A DNA stretch of 64,000 bases from Saccharibacillus nicotianae (GCF_042681745.1 NZ_JBHUGF010000010.1:2666001-2730000), one strand, 5' to 3'. Shown: positions 1-8,447, counted from the stretch's first letter. The notes: generated by a model from the letters alone, not told the origin. Translations and numbers: made by a program.

Positions 1-440
1 TTTACATTTCGCATCATCAAATAGTTGTTATACGTTGTATTCCCACTCATTTTACCTGGTATCCATGAAGCAGCCGCTGATAATTTAGTTGCTGGTAACG
101 ATCCGCCACCTCCACCCGGAATAGCGACATTCGCTGTATTGGTAGCTCCTGCCCATCCAAAAAGTGCACTAATCATACTATCATCTGTAATGCGCCAGTA
201 CAGACCATCATCTTGACCTTGTGGAAAAGCACCGGTATTGATATCTTTGTGACTGTTATCCCAAGTGTAAGCCGCACGTTCTGAAGTTTTGGATGCTGCT
301 TGTTTGAGCATTGTATTTTGATATTGGTACATACACATAAACAGAATCAGCAACGTGGTGAACAGAATGATAGGAAAAACGATGGAAGCTTCAAGTGTGA
401 AGCTCCCTTTAGTATTTTTCCAAAAACGTTTAATATTCAT
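1..440 (-). CDS. TadE-like pseudopilin, 3' end cut by the window edge
   Basis: Reading the minus strand from an ATG at 440 gives an open frame that runs off the left edge (at least 146 residues). The N-terminus has a basic start (MNIKRFWKNTKG) and then SFTLEASIVFPIILF followed by a hydrophobic stretch. This is the layout of TadE/TadG minor pseudopilins of Tad pili: a short basic leader, a Glu just inside the hydrophobic helix, then an extracytoplasmic domain. The extracellular part contains a Gly-rich stretch (PGGGGGS-like). It starts 2 bases after the stop of the Flp-like pilin gene and is the sixth gene of the operon. No stop codon is visible, so the length is unknown. The family call is by architecture and context; TadF or TadG is possible. 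Confidence 0.7.
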   Translation of the reverse strand, partial: MNIKRFWKNTKGSFTLEASIVFPIILFTTLLILFMCMYQYQNTMLKQAASKTSERAAYTWDNSHKDINTGAFPQGQDDGLYWRITDDSMISALFGWAGATNTANVAIPGGGGGSLPATKLSAAASWIPGKMSGNTTYNNYLMMRNV

Positions 441-441
441 A

Positions 442-639
442 TTATTTAGTAAATTCTGCACTTTTAGTTTCCATATATTTAATAGTATTCTCTACAATTT
501 TTGTGATTGAAGTCTTAAATAACAGAGCTAACGTTACAATTACAGCTACGATCAAAATCATTTCCAATGTCCCAATACCTTCTTCATTACTCCAAAAGTT
601 TTGAACTGCGCCCCATGAACCTTTAATCAAATTTGTCAT
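442..639 (-). CDS. Flp-like small pilin subunit
   Basis: This 65-residue protein has a short polar N-terminus, the segment EEGIGTLEMILIVAVIVTLALLF and a charged C-terminal helix. The Gly-x-x-x-x-Glu arrangement in front of a single hydrophobic helix (Glu about 26) is typical of prepilin-like subunits and of the Flp1-like family found next to tadABC in Firmicutes. It probably forms the Tad pilus fibre or its base, after cleavage by a prepilin peptidase that is not in this window. Its Shine-Dalgarno (AGGAGGAAAATATA) overlaps the tadC stop codon, so the two genes are probably translationally coupled. Confidence 0.75.
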   Translation of the reverse strand: MTNLIKGSWGAVQNFWSNEEGIGTLEMILIVAVIVTLALLFKTSITKIVENTIKYMETKSAEFTK

Positions 640-651
640 TATATTTTCCTC

Positions 652-1545
652 CTACATATTCATCATCATAAATGCTGGCGTACCGACAAGAATCATAACT
701 ACTACAAAAATCAAAACCATCGGAAATACCATTTTAGAAGAAGCTTGTTCTCCTCTTGTACGGCTGACTGCTTTACGCTTATCCCATAATGTACGTGAAA
801 GATCGCGTAATGCTAATCCAAACTCTCCTCCACCACGACGGAAATTCAGCAAGACTGTTGTTGTAAACACCGAAACTTCCTGAACTCCACATCGTTTGCT
901 GAATGACTCTAATCCTTGCTGAAAAGAGTATCCATTTTCCATTTCACGTACCATACGAAATAATTCTTTGTACAATGGATGATCTGCGGCTTCACCTTGC
1001 TTGCGCTGTACACAACGTACAATCGCTTTTTGAACTGTTTCGCCTGCACCTACAAGAAGTACAATTTTATTCAGAAATTCAGGTAACTCTAGTAAAATAT
1101 CTTGTTCACGTTCATGAACTTTCTTTTGCAGATCGCGGAATAATCCAACAGGAAGCATTATCGCTAATCCCACTCCCATGACTAACCATGTCATACTACC
1201 ACCGGAGATCGCAGCCATTACCAATCCACCTGTCAGTAATAACCAGATATAACCCGCCATTTCTGCAATATACAATAGTGTCATTTCGCCGCTACGATGT
1301 ACCCCAAAACCTTTTTGAATCGAGCTTTGAATCCGGTAAAACACCCCTGAGAATCGTGATACAAAGCGAATTTTTTCGAGCAATACCAACATAGCTGGTA
1401 AAAGTGGTCTTAGCTTAATCACTTCTAATGGTAGCTTGGCAAGCTCTTTATGTAACGCACTGGCACTTTGATTCAGTACGACCCATCCGATCACTAATGC
1501 TGTCGCCAACAACCCTTCCAACCATATCAAAAGCAGTTTGTTCAC
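652..1545 (-). CDS. tadC: TadC-like inner-membrane platform protein of the Tad pilus
   Basis: This 297-residue type II secretion F-domain protein has a hydrophobic N-terminal segment, a pair of membrane segments near residues 85-140 (GYIWLLLTGGLVMAAISGG, WLVMGVGLAIMLPVGLF), a cytoplasmic F domain, and a C-terminal membrane segment (MVFPMVLIFVVVMILVG). With TadB it forms the platform that couples the TadA ATPase to pilin assembly. It lies directly downstream of tadB. The start is uncertain: the GTG at 1545 sits inside the purine-rich AAGGGAGGTG, so translation may begin a few codons later (a CTG or TTG follows). Confidence 0.82.
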   Translation of the reverse strand: MNKLLLIWLEGLLATALVIGWVVLNQSASALHKELAKLPLEVIKLRPLLPAMLVLLEKIRFVSRFSGVFYRIQSSIQKGFGVHRSGEMTLLYIAEMAGYIWLLLTGGLVMAAISGGSMTWLVMGVGLAIMLPVGLFRDLQKKVHEREQDILLELPEFLNKIVLLVGAGETVQKAIVRCVQRKQGEAADHPLYKELFRMVREMENGYSFQQGLESFSKRCGVQEVSVFTTTVLLNFRRGGGEFGLALRDLSRTLWDKRKAVSRTRGEQASSKMVFPMVLIFVVVMILVGTPAFMMMNM

Positions 1546-1573
1546 CTCCCTTCCAGCTTATTGTGATACTGGT

Positions 1574-2446
1574 TTACACTTTGATATTCATAAACTTCCG
1601 AATTAACCAGTAACAGAAACCCAATGCCGCCAAACAAATCGTAGAAATCACAATACCAATCGGATTACCGTACAATGGCTTCATAAAATCGGCTGCCGTC
1701 ACATTCAAAAAGATCAAAAAGAAAAATGGAGTAGCAACGAGTGCATTTGATTCAAACTTTTTCTGCGAAATCATAACCGATATTTCTTGCTGAATATCTA
1801 ACTTTTCACCGATCGTTGCAGACGTTTTACGTACCACTTCTACCAGATCGCCACCGGTACGTTTACAAGTAACAAATACATCTGCAAAGTTGGTAATATC
1901 TTCATTCATGGCTCGATCGCTAAAATCTTGTAATGCTTCTTCTATGGGTTGTCCATACTCTAAGCGTGTAGTAATAATATTCAGTTCTCGAATCATATCG
2001 TTATCACCATCTGGATATAACATCCGCAAGTCCTGCGCTGCTTCGCGAAATCCATTTTCAACTGAACGCCCTACAGCTAACGAAGATGATAATGAATATA
2101 ATGCTTGTTTGAAATGTGCGCTCAAAGCAGCTCGTTTGCGCTCTAATAAATGTTTGCGAAGCAACTTAGGCATAAACCATGCTCCTATAGCCAATACACT
2201 AGCAATAATCCACTGATGATAAAACAAATAACCGATCATCATAAACAACACAGCACACAATATAATACAGCTGATTCGCTGTAAAGCAGATAGATGATAC
2301 ACTGTATAATCTGCTAACTCTGCGCGGGGTTGTTCAGAGCGTGCAAGCGGTGGCAGTGACGACGAAGATGAATTAGGTACAGTAGGATTGACTTGCGCTA
2401 CAGGTGTAGCTGTTTGCCTTTTTCCTGCTTGATTAGCTTTGAACAT
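1574..2446 (-). CDS. tadB: TadB-like inner-membrane platform protein of the Tad pilus
   Basis: This 290-residue protein starts with a low-complexity polar region (residues 1-45, rich in Ser, Pro and Ala). It then has membrane segments around residues 55-90 (ISCIILCAVLFMMIGYLFY, WIIASVLAIGAWFM), a cytoplasmic T2SF-type helical domain (about 100-225, with VTCKRTGGDLVEVVRKTS) and a C-terminal membrane pair. This is the usual TadB plan. The ATG at 2446 follows a good AAAGGAG site. It lies between tadA and tadC in the same direction. Confidence 0.85.
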   Translation of the reverse strand: MFKANQAGKRQTATPVAQVNPTVPNSSSSSLPPLARSEQPRAELADYTVYHLSALQRISCIILCAVLFMMIGYLFYHQWIIASVLAIGAWFMPKLLRKHLLERKRAALSAHFKQALYSLSSSLAVGRSVENGFREAAQDLRMLYPDGDNDMIRELNIITTRLEYGQPIEEALQDFSDRAMNEDITNFADVFVTCKRTGGDLVEVVRKTSATIGEKLDIQQEISVMISQKKFESNALVATPFFFLIFLNVTAADFMKPLYGNPIGIVISTICLAALGFCYWLIRKFMNIKV

Positions 2447-2493
2447 ATTGTTCTCCTTTCGTTATAGATTTGAACAATTGCTAAATGAGTACG

Positions 2494-3762
2494 TTATACT
2501 CTGCTATGTTCCGCAGTAGGCGTATACATTGAAGCTAATTTACGCCATTCTTCAATTCCGGCTGCTCGCAATTTATCGGTGTGAATCAATAGATTTCCTG
2601 TAGGAACAAGATCGCCTACAATTCGTCCTTCTTTTTCGCCAGACTCTTTAAATACAAATAAAGGATTCAATACCACTTCACCGTCTACCATTCCTCGCAC
2701 TTCTGAAATTTCGACAATGCGACGTGAACGATCACGCAAGCGAGCTAAATGAACAAAGATATCAATAGCTGAACTAATCTGCTTACGTACGACTTGCATA
2801 GGTAAATCTGCTCCGCTAAGCACCATCGTTTCCAGACGACTGATCATGTCTACAGCACTGTTAGCATGACCTGTAGATAGTGAGCCATCATGCCCTGTAT
2901 TCATCGCTTGTAGCATATCCAGCGCTTCTGATCCCCTTACTTCACCGACTACAATCCGGTTAGGACGCATCCGTAGAGAAGAACGAATCAGATCACGTAT
3001 GGAAATTTCCCCTTTTCCTTCGGTATTGGAATTACGTGTCTCCATAGAGACTAGATTAGGAATCGTTTTGATCTGCAATTCGGCAGAGTCTTCGATCGTA
3101 ATTACACGTTCATCTTCAGGAATGTATTGAGATAAAGCGTTAAGAAAAGTTGTTTTCCCAGAACCTGTACCACCACTAATAAAAATATTGAATTTACTTT
3201 GAACAAGCGTTTGTAGCAAGTTAGACGCAACCGGAGCAATTGCACCCATACGAACCAGATCATTCATCGTCATCGGTTGCTCTGGAAATTTACGAATTGT
3301 CATCGTTGGACCTTTAAGCGCAACAGGTGGCAACACAATATTGACACGTGAGCCATCTTTGAGTCTTGCATCGACTATAGGTGAAGATTCATTGACCACC
3401 CGGTTAACACCCGATACAATCGTCTGAATAATATCTTCTAACCGATCTCTAGATTCAAAAACTGTAGCATTACGCATCACTTGTCCATTACGTTCTATAA
3501 AAATATCAGTATGGCTATTAATCATAATCTCGGTCACACTTTTATCGTCTACAAGTGGTTGCAAAATATCTAATCCACGAAAAGAATCGAATACTTGCCG
3601 TACTAACCGCCTTTTTTCACCGGCTGTTAAGTTAGGATAACGTTGTTGATCTAATACTTTCTGCTCGATACGTTGCATCAGCTCATCGTCATCTATAGTA
3701 AATGTTACATCCAGACCAGATCGTACTTCATCCCGTAATGTTATAAATAAGTCTTCGTTCAC
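2494..3762 (-). CDS. tadA: TadA/CpaF-type pilus assembly ATPase
   Basis: This 422-residue secretion ATPase of the VirB11/CpaF class powers Tad pilus extension at the cytoplasmic face. Visible features are an N-terminal domain with the family signature EIMINSHTDIFIERNGQ (about 78-93), RVNIVLPPVA (139-148), Walker A GGTGSGKTT (197-205), the Asp-box IEDSAEL, Walker B region RIVVGEVRG and the His box TGHDGSLSTGHAN. The start is a GTG that overlaps the tadZ-like stop (GTGA), with GGGGTGG as ribosome site, so the two genes are translationally coupled. Confidence 0.93.
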   Translation of the reverse strand: MNEDLFITLRDEVRSGLDVTFTIDDDELMQRIEQKVLDQQRYPNLTAGEKRRLVRQVFDSFRGLDILQPLVDDKSVTEIMINSHTDIFIERNGQVMRNATVFESRDRLEDIIQTIVSGVNRVVNESSPIVDARLKDGSRVNIVLPPVALKGPTMTIRKFPEQPMTMNDLVRMGAIAPVASNLLQTLVQSKFNIFISGGTGSGKTTFLNALSQYIPEDERVITIEDSAELQIKTIPNLVSMETRNSNTEGKGEISIRDLIRSSLRMRPNRIVVGEVRGSEALDMLQAMNTGHDGSLSTGHANSAVDMISRLETMVLSGADLPMQVVRKQISSAIDIFVHLARLRDRSRRIVEISEVRGMVDGEVVLNPLFVFKESGEKEGRIVGDLVPTGNLLIHTDKLRAAGIEEWRKLASMYTPTAEHSRV

Positions 3763-4898
3763 ATTTCCACCCCATTAGTACTGCGAAGATCATATGTACC
3801 AGACTGGCATAATTTCAGAATATCTCGTTGAAAAATAGGAGAGCACCATAGTAATTCGCTGTTAGTCACTTGCTTCCATGAAGGAACATACGCCAGGGTA
3901 CCTTCTAATTGCATATCTTCTAGCGGTAATACATTCACAATACTGCCGTTAAATTTATTCATAATAAATGATGTTTTAGCTCGCAACTCTTGATAGAAAT
4001 CACTATAATGATTTTGCCAATACGACATCCAGATTGCTGTTTTGTTCATACAAGGTAGATCATCCGTTAAAAGACATAACACTCGGTCACTTTCTCTTAA
4101 TGCAACTTGTATCCGTTCATGCCAGCTAGATTCCCCATCAATAACGATATGATCATATTCACCGCTATTGACAAGATAACGAATTAACATTTGCGTTTCT
4201 TCTTCAGTCATTCGCAATAATTCATTTAAATTCTCAGGCGGTTCAAACGTATCAGCTTTCATTTCTTCGGCATACACTGCATATGAAGAAGGAAGATGAG
4301 TCGGCGTTTCTTTTTTTTCAGCAAATGCTTGTAGATCATATAATAAACGCGATAATCCGTTACCTTGTTCACGTTGTTGATCCCATTGCAGCAACCATGT
4401 ACTACTTGCTGATTCTAGATTTAGATAAAATACATGATGTCCACTCATACTCAGTTGCTTGACCATATTGATCGCTGTGATAGATTTTCCACTACCCGGA
4501 ACAGCAGAATGAACCATCGTCACAACAGTACGATTATCGCGCCGTACTATATCTGTACTCGCAGGCTTGGTCATCGCACACAATTGTTCTAGCAAACTTT
4601 GTAAAGGTTGATATTTAGCTATCGAAGGACCTTCAAAAGTCTTTTCTCCATATTCATTTAGACAGACCCAGCGATGTTTCTGAATATTTTCACTATCTAA
4701 CCAGCTTTTGAGAAAAGAATCTTCTGCTGCTACCAACCCTGAATGTTCCCCACTATTCATATAGGTGCGAAATGTAGCTATATTCGAAAATGCTCTGATT
4801 CTTACTTTAGATCCATATTCACTGTCTCTTACATAACGCAGTAATAACTCAATATACTGGCTATCTTCAACGCCCAGAACGATTTGTACTGGAGCCAT
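3759..4898 (-). CDS. TadZ/CpaE-like pilus localisation ATPase
   Basis: This 379-residue protein has an N-terminal region resembling an atypical receiver domain (about 1-115) and then a MinD/ParA-like P-loop HSAVPGSGKSITAINMV (about 130-146), with the later element DHIVIDGESSW where a Walker B strand is expected. TadZ/CpaE proteins place the Tad machine in the cell. The first gene of the operon is the usual site for this family in Firmicutes. The phosphate loop reads VPGSGKS rather than the deviant Walker motif KGGVGKT, so nucleotide handling may differ from classical MinD. The ATG at 4898 follows GAGGGGGAAC. Confidence 0.78.
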   Translation of the reverse strand: MAPVQIVLGVEDSQYIELLLRYVRDSEYGSKVRIRAFSNIATFRTYMNSGEHSGLVAAEDSFLKSWLDSENIQKHRWVCLNEYGEKTFEGPSIAKYQPLQSLLEQLCAMTKPASTDIVRRDNRTVVTMVHSAVPGSGKSITAINMVKQLSMSGHHVFYLNLESASSTWLLQWDQQREQGNGLSRLLYDLQAFAEKKETPTHLPSSYAVYAEEMKADTFEPPENLNELLRMTEEETQMLIRYLVNSGEYDHIVIDGESSWHERIQVALRESDRVLCLLTDDLPCMNKTAIWMSYWQNHYSDFYQELRAKTSFIMNKFNGSIVNVLPLEDMQLEGTLAYVPSWKQVTNSELLWCSPIFQRDILKLCQSGTYDLRSTNGVEM

Positions 4899-4929
4899 AG
4901 ACGTTCCCCCTCAAAAAATGCAACAAAAA

Positions 4930-4983
4930 AAGCACCGTTTAAATACCACACAAAGTAAATTGTGCGATGCTTAAACGGTGCTT
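4930..4983 (-). terminator. Terminator-like hairpin inside the tad operon leader
   Basis: The arms at 4930-4942 and 4971-4983 are complementary over 13 bases (AAGCACCGTTTAA). An inner 5-bp stem lies at 4949-4953/4960-4964. On the minus strand the outer stem is followed directly by a run of seven T's, as in an intrinsic terminator. It lies about 30 bases before the tadZ-like ATG and downstream of the predicted promoter, so it would stop or attenuate transcription before the pilus genes. ATGCAAC and GTTGCAT just outside the stem extend the pairing. I do not recognise a known riboswitch. Confidence 0.7.
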
Positions 4984-5011
4984 CCGTTGCATATGTTATC
5001 CAATTAACGAT

Positions 5012-5040
5012 AGAATATCATACATTTTATAGGTCTGCAA
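5012..5040 (-). promoter_or_regulatory. Predicted sigma-A promoter of the tad operon
   Basis: On the minus strand TTGCAG (5035-5040) is separated by 17 bases from TATTCT (5012-5017), with an extended -10 TG motif. Transcription would start near 5005 and give a leader of about 105 nt that holds the hairpin at 4930-4983. Confidence 0.55.
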
Positions 5041-5142
5041 TACTATTTCAATAAAAAAATTAAAAAAATATCAAACAATATGAATATATAGTCTCACTTT
5101 TAGTTAGTGTTTGTCTAGTTATCTAAAGTATATATACCTATG

Positions 5143-5163
5143 AAGTAGTCTAAATGACTACTT
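5143..5163. repeat. 8-bp inverted repeat in the tad / propeller-gene intergenic region
   Basis: AAGTAGTC (5143-5150) and GACTACTT (5156-5163) are perfect inverted arms around TAAAT. There is no T-run, so it looks more like an operator than a terminator. The rest of the 420-base gap (4899-5318) is AT-rich. Besides the tad promoter and leader I see nothing else definite in it. Confidence 0.35.
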
Positions 5164-5318
5164 TCTGTATGTGAGAGTTATTAACCATTTGTACGCTACA
5201 AGTGTTTAATATAGAGATATTACATTATAGTTACATCTGTTGCATTTAATTAAGATAAGGTTAAATGGATACAGAGTAATCAACTCAGTCTATTCTAATC
5301 AGGAGAGGTGGAAAATTT

Positions 5319-6566
5319 ATGTTTCAACGCCCTATTAATACTAAGCCGTGGGCAGTGTTGCTTCTGACAGGAGCAATCTGTATGGCTTCCCCTTCATTTA
5401 TGTATGCAGCGGATACCGTTACGCCATTAACTAACCCTTCTTGGACGTCAACTTCCCTATTCACCGATAAGATGGATAATGCTATCGCGACTCGTGCAAC
5501 CGATGTACACGCACTTCCATCCAAAAATCTGGTGTATGTACATACGCAACAAGATATCCCTAATACAACTGGTCAGACCAAAAACAACTGGTATCTGGAT
5601 ACAGTCAAAGCTTTTGATATCCAAACAGGCAAGCTGAAATGGCAGTACACGCTACATGAGTCTGCTGGGCCTTATACATTAAATACAGATATGATCTATT
5701 CAAGTTATGGAACAGTCTATGTATATGCAGCATATTCTGATGGAACATACAAACTTCACTCGATTAATTCAGCAGGTAAGCTCAACTGGGTCAAAACGTT
5801 AACAGGGGCAAGCAGTATTACGATGCTGAAAGACAGCTCTTTATTAGTAGCGTCTCAAGGAACTGTTAATACAAAAGGTGTTGTAAAATCTACAATCAGT
5901 CGTTACGATTCTATGGGCACACTGTTAAATACCAAAAATATTCAAGGAACAGTGCTCAAAGCAGAAGGCGATCGTATTATTGTAACAGCTAGCAATCTTC
6001 TTAAAAATCAAAATGGCTGGGAAGCTGTTCCGAATCCTAAAGTTGATGTATACGGTCTAGCGCTAACCAAATTGTATTCTTACCAATTCCCTGCAAATAT
6101 AAATATCTATGGTGACGGTAGTGACTCTATGTTTGTCCTAAAAGACAGTACCGTCTTAATTCGTACTAATATCGACCGCACCAAAAACAAAATGTTTGCA
6201 TTCAATGCCAAAGGTAAATTAATGTGGGGACGCAATATTCCAGGCGGCTCTCTTACCCAATCTACAGGCACTGGATATGTTGTCTATGATAAACAAATGA
6301 TGAAATTGTATAACACCACTTCTAGTAAAGTGATTGCTTCTCGTGAATTAGAAGGTGAACCTTCTGCTGATTACACTTGGGTACAAAAAACAAGCGATGG
6401 TAATCTAGCAGTTAACTTGGATGATCGCACGTATATTTTATATCCAACCAATCTTTCAACTGTACATGTATTCAAAAATAATGCTTTAAGTGCACCTAAT
6501 GACTATGTAAACCATACTATTTATTCATTAGATCAAGATATGCTTACCAAAATAGTATTAAAATAA
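5319..6566 (+). CDS. Secreted PQQ/WD-like beta-propeller protein, function unknown
   Basis: This 415-residue exported protein has a signal peptide (hydrophobic core WAVLLLTGAICMASPSF, likely cut after MYAA near residue 31). The mature part has repeated blocks of the PQQ/quinoprotein type, such as VKAFDIQTGKLKWQYTLHE, LHSINSAGKLNWVKTLTG and FAFNAKGKLMWGRNIPGG. Each has a turn Gly-Lys-Leu-x-W between strands, which points to a propeller fold. No enzymatic motif is seen; such proteins often bind ligands or other surface proteins. The ribosome site is AGGAGAGGTGG. It is divergent from the tad operon and ends at its own terminator. Confidence 0.7.
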   Translation: MFQRPINTKPWAVLLLTGAICMASPSFMYAADTVTPLTNPSWTSTSLFTDKMDNAIATRATDVHALPSKNLVYVHTQQDIPNTTGQTKNNWYLDTVKAFDIQTGKLKWQYTLHESAGPYTLNTDMIYSSYGTVYVYAAYSDGTYKLHSINSAGKLNWVKTLTGASSITMLKDSSLLVASQGTVNTKGVVKSTISRYDSMGTLLNTKNIQGTVLKAEGDRIIVTASNLLKNQNGWEAVPNPKVDVYGLALTKLYSYQFPANINIYGDGSDSMFVLKDSTVLIRTNIDRTKNKMFAFNAKGKLMWGRNIPGGSLTQSTGTGYVVYDKQMMKLYNTTSSKVIASRELEGEPSADYTWVQKTSDGNLAVNLDDRTYILYPTNLSTVHVFKNNALSAPNDYVNHTIYSLDQDMLTKIVLK

Positions 6567-6603
6567 TAGACTCTGACTTCTTTTATATTTAAAATGCTAT
6601 GCA

Positions 6604-6641
6604 AAAAGCACCTTCATCCGTAATAGGAGAAAGGTGCTTTT
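6604..6641 (+). terminator. Rho-independent terminator after the propeller gene
   Basis: AAAAGCACCTT (6604-6614) pairs with AAGGTGCTTTT (6631-6641), and both ends are flanked by A/T runs, so it may also serve the convergent gene at 6657. Confidence 0.8.
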
Positions 6642-6656
6642 TAATATGAATATAAA

Positions 6657-7154
6657 TTAATCTATAAATCGTCCACGAATCTCTGGACTAGGCAACATAC
6701 ACTGATCAGATTTACCAAACCAACGATAACGGTTTTGAGCTACATAATTATAGACTGCATCGCGCAAAGGCTTGGGTACAAGTATCAATGCAAACATAAT
6801 AGGCCAGGGAAAACGTAATTTACGGGCAATACGCAAAGCTCCTGTAGAACGAGTATAATATTTACCATTTTCGATCAATACAAAAGTATCCATTGTATCT
6901 GTGCGGATTCCTCCACGTTTGAGCAGTTCTTGTCCTATCTCTGATTGAATAGAGGCAAAATGGAAAGTTCCTTTGGGATCACGAGCGATAATAATTTTAG
7001 TTAAACCCTGACAAAAGTGACAGACTCCATCGACTAAAACAATTGAATGATCCCCATGAATTAATTGTTCCACTTCTGTAAATGTTTTATCTGTTGGATC
7101 ACCTGGTTTGGACACAGGTGCTTGACTTGTTGTTGGTACGTTAGCAGTTACCAT
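6657..7154 (-). CDS. DCC-family (DUF393) thiol-disulfide oxidoreductase-like protein
   Basis: This 165-residue protein has the family signature near residue 40: VLVDGVCHFCQG, i.e. Asp-Gly-x-Cys-x-x-Cys after a hydrophobic strand. The FHFASIQSEIGQELL segment that follows is also conserved in the family. The DCC family is predicted to have a thioredoxin-like fold, but its substrate is not established. The first 35 residues are polar and not part of the domain. The ATG at 7154 has a strong AAGGAGG site, which supports this longer start. Confidence 0.8.
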   Translation of the reverse strand: MVTANVPTTSQAPVSKPGDPTDKTFTEVEQLIHGDHSIVLVDGVCHFCQGLTKIIIARDPKGTFHFASIQSEIGQELLKRGGIRTDTMDTFVLIENGKYYTRSTGALRIARKLRFPWPIMFALILVPKPLRDAVYNYVAQNRYRWFGKSDQCMLPSPEIRGRFID

Positions 7155-7197
7155 TACAGTATTCCTCCTTTATATTCGTAACAGAATATAGAAAAAA

Positions 7198-7226
7198 GAC
7201 GCAAGGGTATAAGACCCCCGCGTCTT
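7198..7226 (-). terminator. Terminator of the 91-residue gene
   Basis: GACGC (7198-7202) pairs with GCGTC (7220-7224), with an inner GGG/CCC stem. On the minus strand it is followed by TTTTTTC. Confidence 0.7.
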
Positions 7227-7251
7227 CAATGTAATTCAAACTATTTAAATA

Positions 7252-7527
7252 TTAAGAAAGTGCTTTATCAATCAATTGACGATCTTGAATCTGTTGATTG
7301 ATTTCGCCTGCAAATGCATCCATACATTTACAAATAAAGTCTTTACGGCATACTGGGCAAGGCGTCGTTAACAAACGATTGATGTTTGTCATTTTCCACT
7401 CTGGGAAACGATTGTAAAACACACGGCATTCTGTTCCATCAGCAAGTGTCAAAACAAATTCGTACAAACCATCTTTTTCATTGATACCAGCTTTTTTTAA
7501 TTCCGTAATATTCGGTCTATATGCCAT
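7252..7527 (-). CDS. Small Cys-motif protein, unknown function
   Basis: I do not recognise this 91-residue protein. Its C-terminal half has CPVC (about residues 57-60) and CKC (about 66-68), a spacing that could bind one zinc ion. The N-terminal half looks like a small beta-rich domain (LYEFVLTLADGTECRVFYN). Its single-gene unit is well delimited: a promoter at 7587-7615, a GGGTGAT ribosome site and a terminator at 7198-7226. It could be a small zinc-binding adaptor; no catalytic motif is visible. Confidence 0.7.
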   Translation of the reverse strand: MAYRPNITELKKAGINEKDGLYEFVLTLADGTECRVFYNRFPEWKMTNINRLLTTPCPVCRKDFICKCMDAFAGEINQQIQDRQLIDKALS

Positions 7528-7586
7528 TAATGATCACCCATTATCCTTTAAATTTCGGTCTAAAACAATAGAAATTCACCTATGTC

Positions 7587-7615
7587 ATCTTAAAGAATTT
7601 TGCTTTGCCTGTCAA
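7587..7615 (-). promoter_or_regulatory. Sigma-A promoter of the 91-residue gene
   Basis: On the minus strand TTGACA (7610-7615), 17 bases and TAAGAT (7587-7592) form a near-consensus promoter about 60 bases before the ATG. The rest of the gap up to 7805 is AT-rich, and I see no further gene in it. Confidence 0.7.
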
Positions 7616-7805
7616 CTCATTTTGATTGCGGGGGAGCAACAATATCGTTAGAAAGGCAATGATAGCAATTGATTTGATCATTTTTACTTGTACCAATTTA
7701 ATTTAAAACACGCTGTTATCTACACTTACCCTTCTCTATCATTTTTAATCTTTTTATCTCAAGATAATGATCGTGTTCAATATAAATAGTATAGATAAAA
7801 TAAAA

Positions 7806-7833
7806 AAAGAACCTGATGATCATCAGGTTCTTT
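7806..7833. terminator. Perfect palindromic terminator after ohr
   Basis: AAAGAACCTGATGA and its exact reverse complement run without a gap from 7806 to 7833. On the minus strand it ends in a T-run and terminates the Ohr gene. Confidence 0.8.
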
Positions 7834-7871
7834 GATATCTTGTAATGGTTTATTCAAAACAAAATCAGAAA

Positions 7872-8285
7872 TTATACAATATTCAACTGCACATCAATAT
7901 TGCCACGAATCGCTTTAGAATAAGGACAGAATTCATGTGCTTTTTTAGCAATGTCTGTCGCTTCTTCTTTGGATAGTCCAGGAATATTAATATCCATTCG
8001 TACGGACAATTTGAATCCACCATCTGTATCTTTATCAAGCATAACGTTATTTACAATTGTAGTATCTTTGACATCCAGTTTAGCTTGGCGTGCTACATTT
8101 GCTAGTGCACTTTGATAACAAGCACCATATCCTGCTGCAAATAATTCTTCAGGATTTGTACCTGTACCTCCGCCACCACCTAATTCTTTAGGCATAACCA
8201 AGTCTACATCGAGTCCACCTGTAGTTGATTCCACTTTACCTTGACGTCCACCATGAACGGTTACTTTTGCTGTATATACTGCCAT
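7872..8285 (-). CDS. ohr: Organic hydroperoxide resistance protein (Ohr, OsmC family)
   Basis: This 137-residue thiol peroxidase reduces organic hydroperoxides in the cytoplasm. The two catalytic cysteines are in the expected contexts: Cys56 in GYGACYQSAL and Cys120 in HEFCPYSKA. The N-terminal YTAKVTVHGGRQGKV, GGLDVDLVMPKELGGGG and TNPEELFAAGY are typical of Ohr rather than of other OsmC proteins. It is a single gene with its own terminator. No OhrR-type MarR gene lies next to it, and I found no clear OhrR operator in the 110 bases upstream. Confidence 0.93.
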   Translation of the reverse strand: MAVYTAKVTVHGGRQGKVESTTGGLDVDLVMPKELGGGGGTGTNPEELFAAGYGACYQSALANVARQAKLDVKDTTIVNNVMLDKDTDGGFKLSVRMDINIPGLSKEEATDIAKKAHEFCPYSKAIRGNIDVQLNIV

Positions 8286-8385
8286 TTCGTTTCAGCTCCT
8301 TGTAATAGGCTATTTTAGACCAACACTATATTTGTAAAGCATTTCTAGCAAAATGAAACGTAACACACACAATGAACTCTATTTT

Positions 8386-8413
8386 TTGAAATTAAATTGT
8401 ATCATGTTATAAT
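8386..8413 (+). promoter_or_regulatory. Promoter of the glutathione peroxidase gene
   Basis: TTGAAA (8386-8391), 16 bases and TATAAT (8408-8413) form a good sigma-A promoter. It lies over a possible upstream in-frame ATG (8397) and so argues that translation starts at 8448. Confidence 0.7.
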
Positions 8414-8447
8414 AGGTTACCAAACAAAAAGGCGGTGGAATATCTGT

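Noticed and set aside
8286..8396. Possible OhrR operator upstream of ohr
   Set aside because: No clear TACAATT-AATTGTA type palindrome was found.
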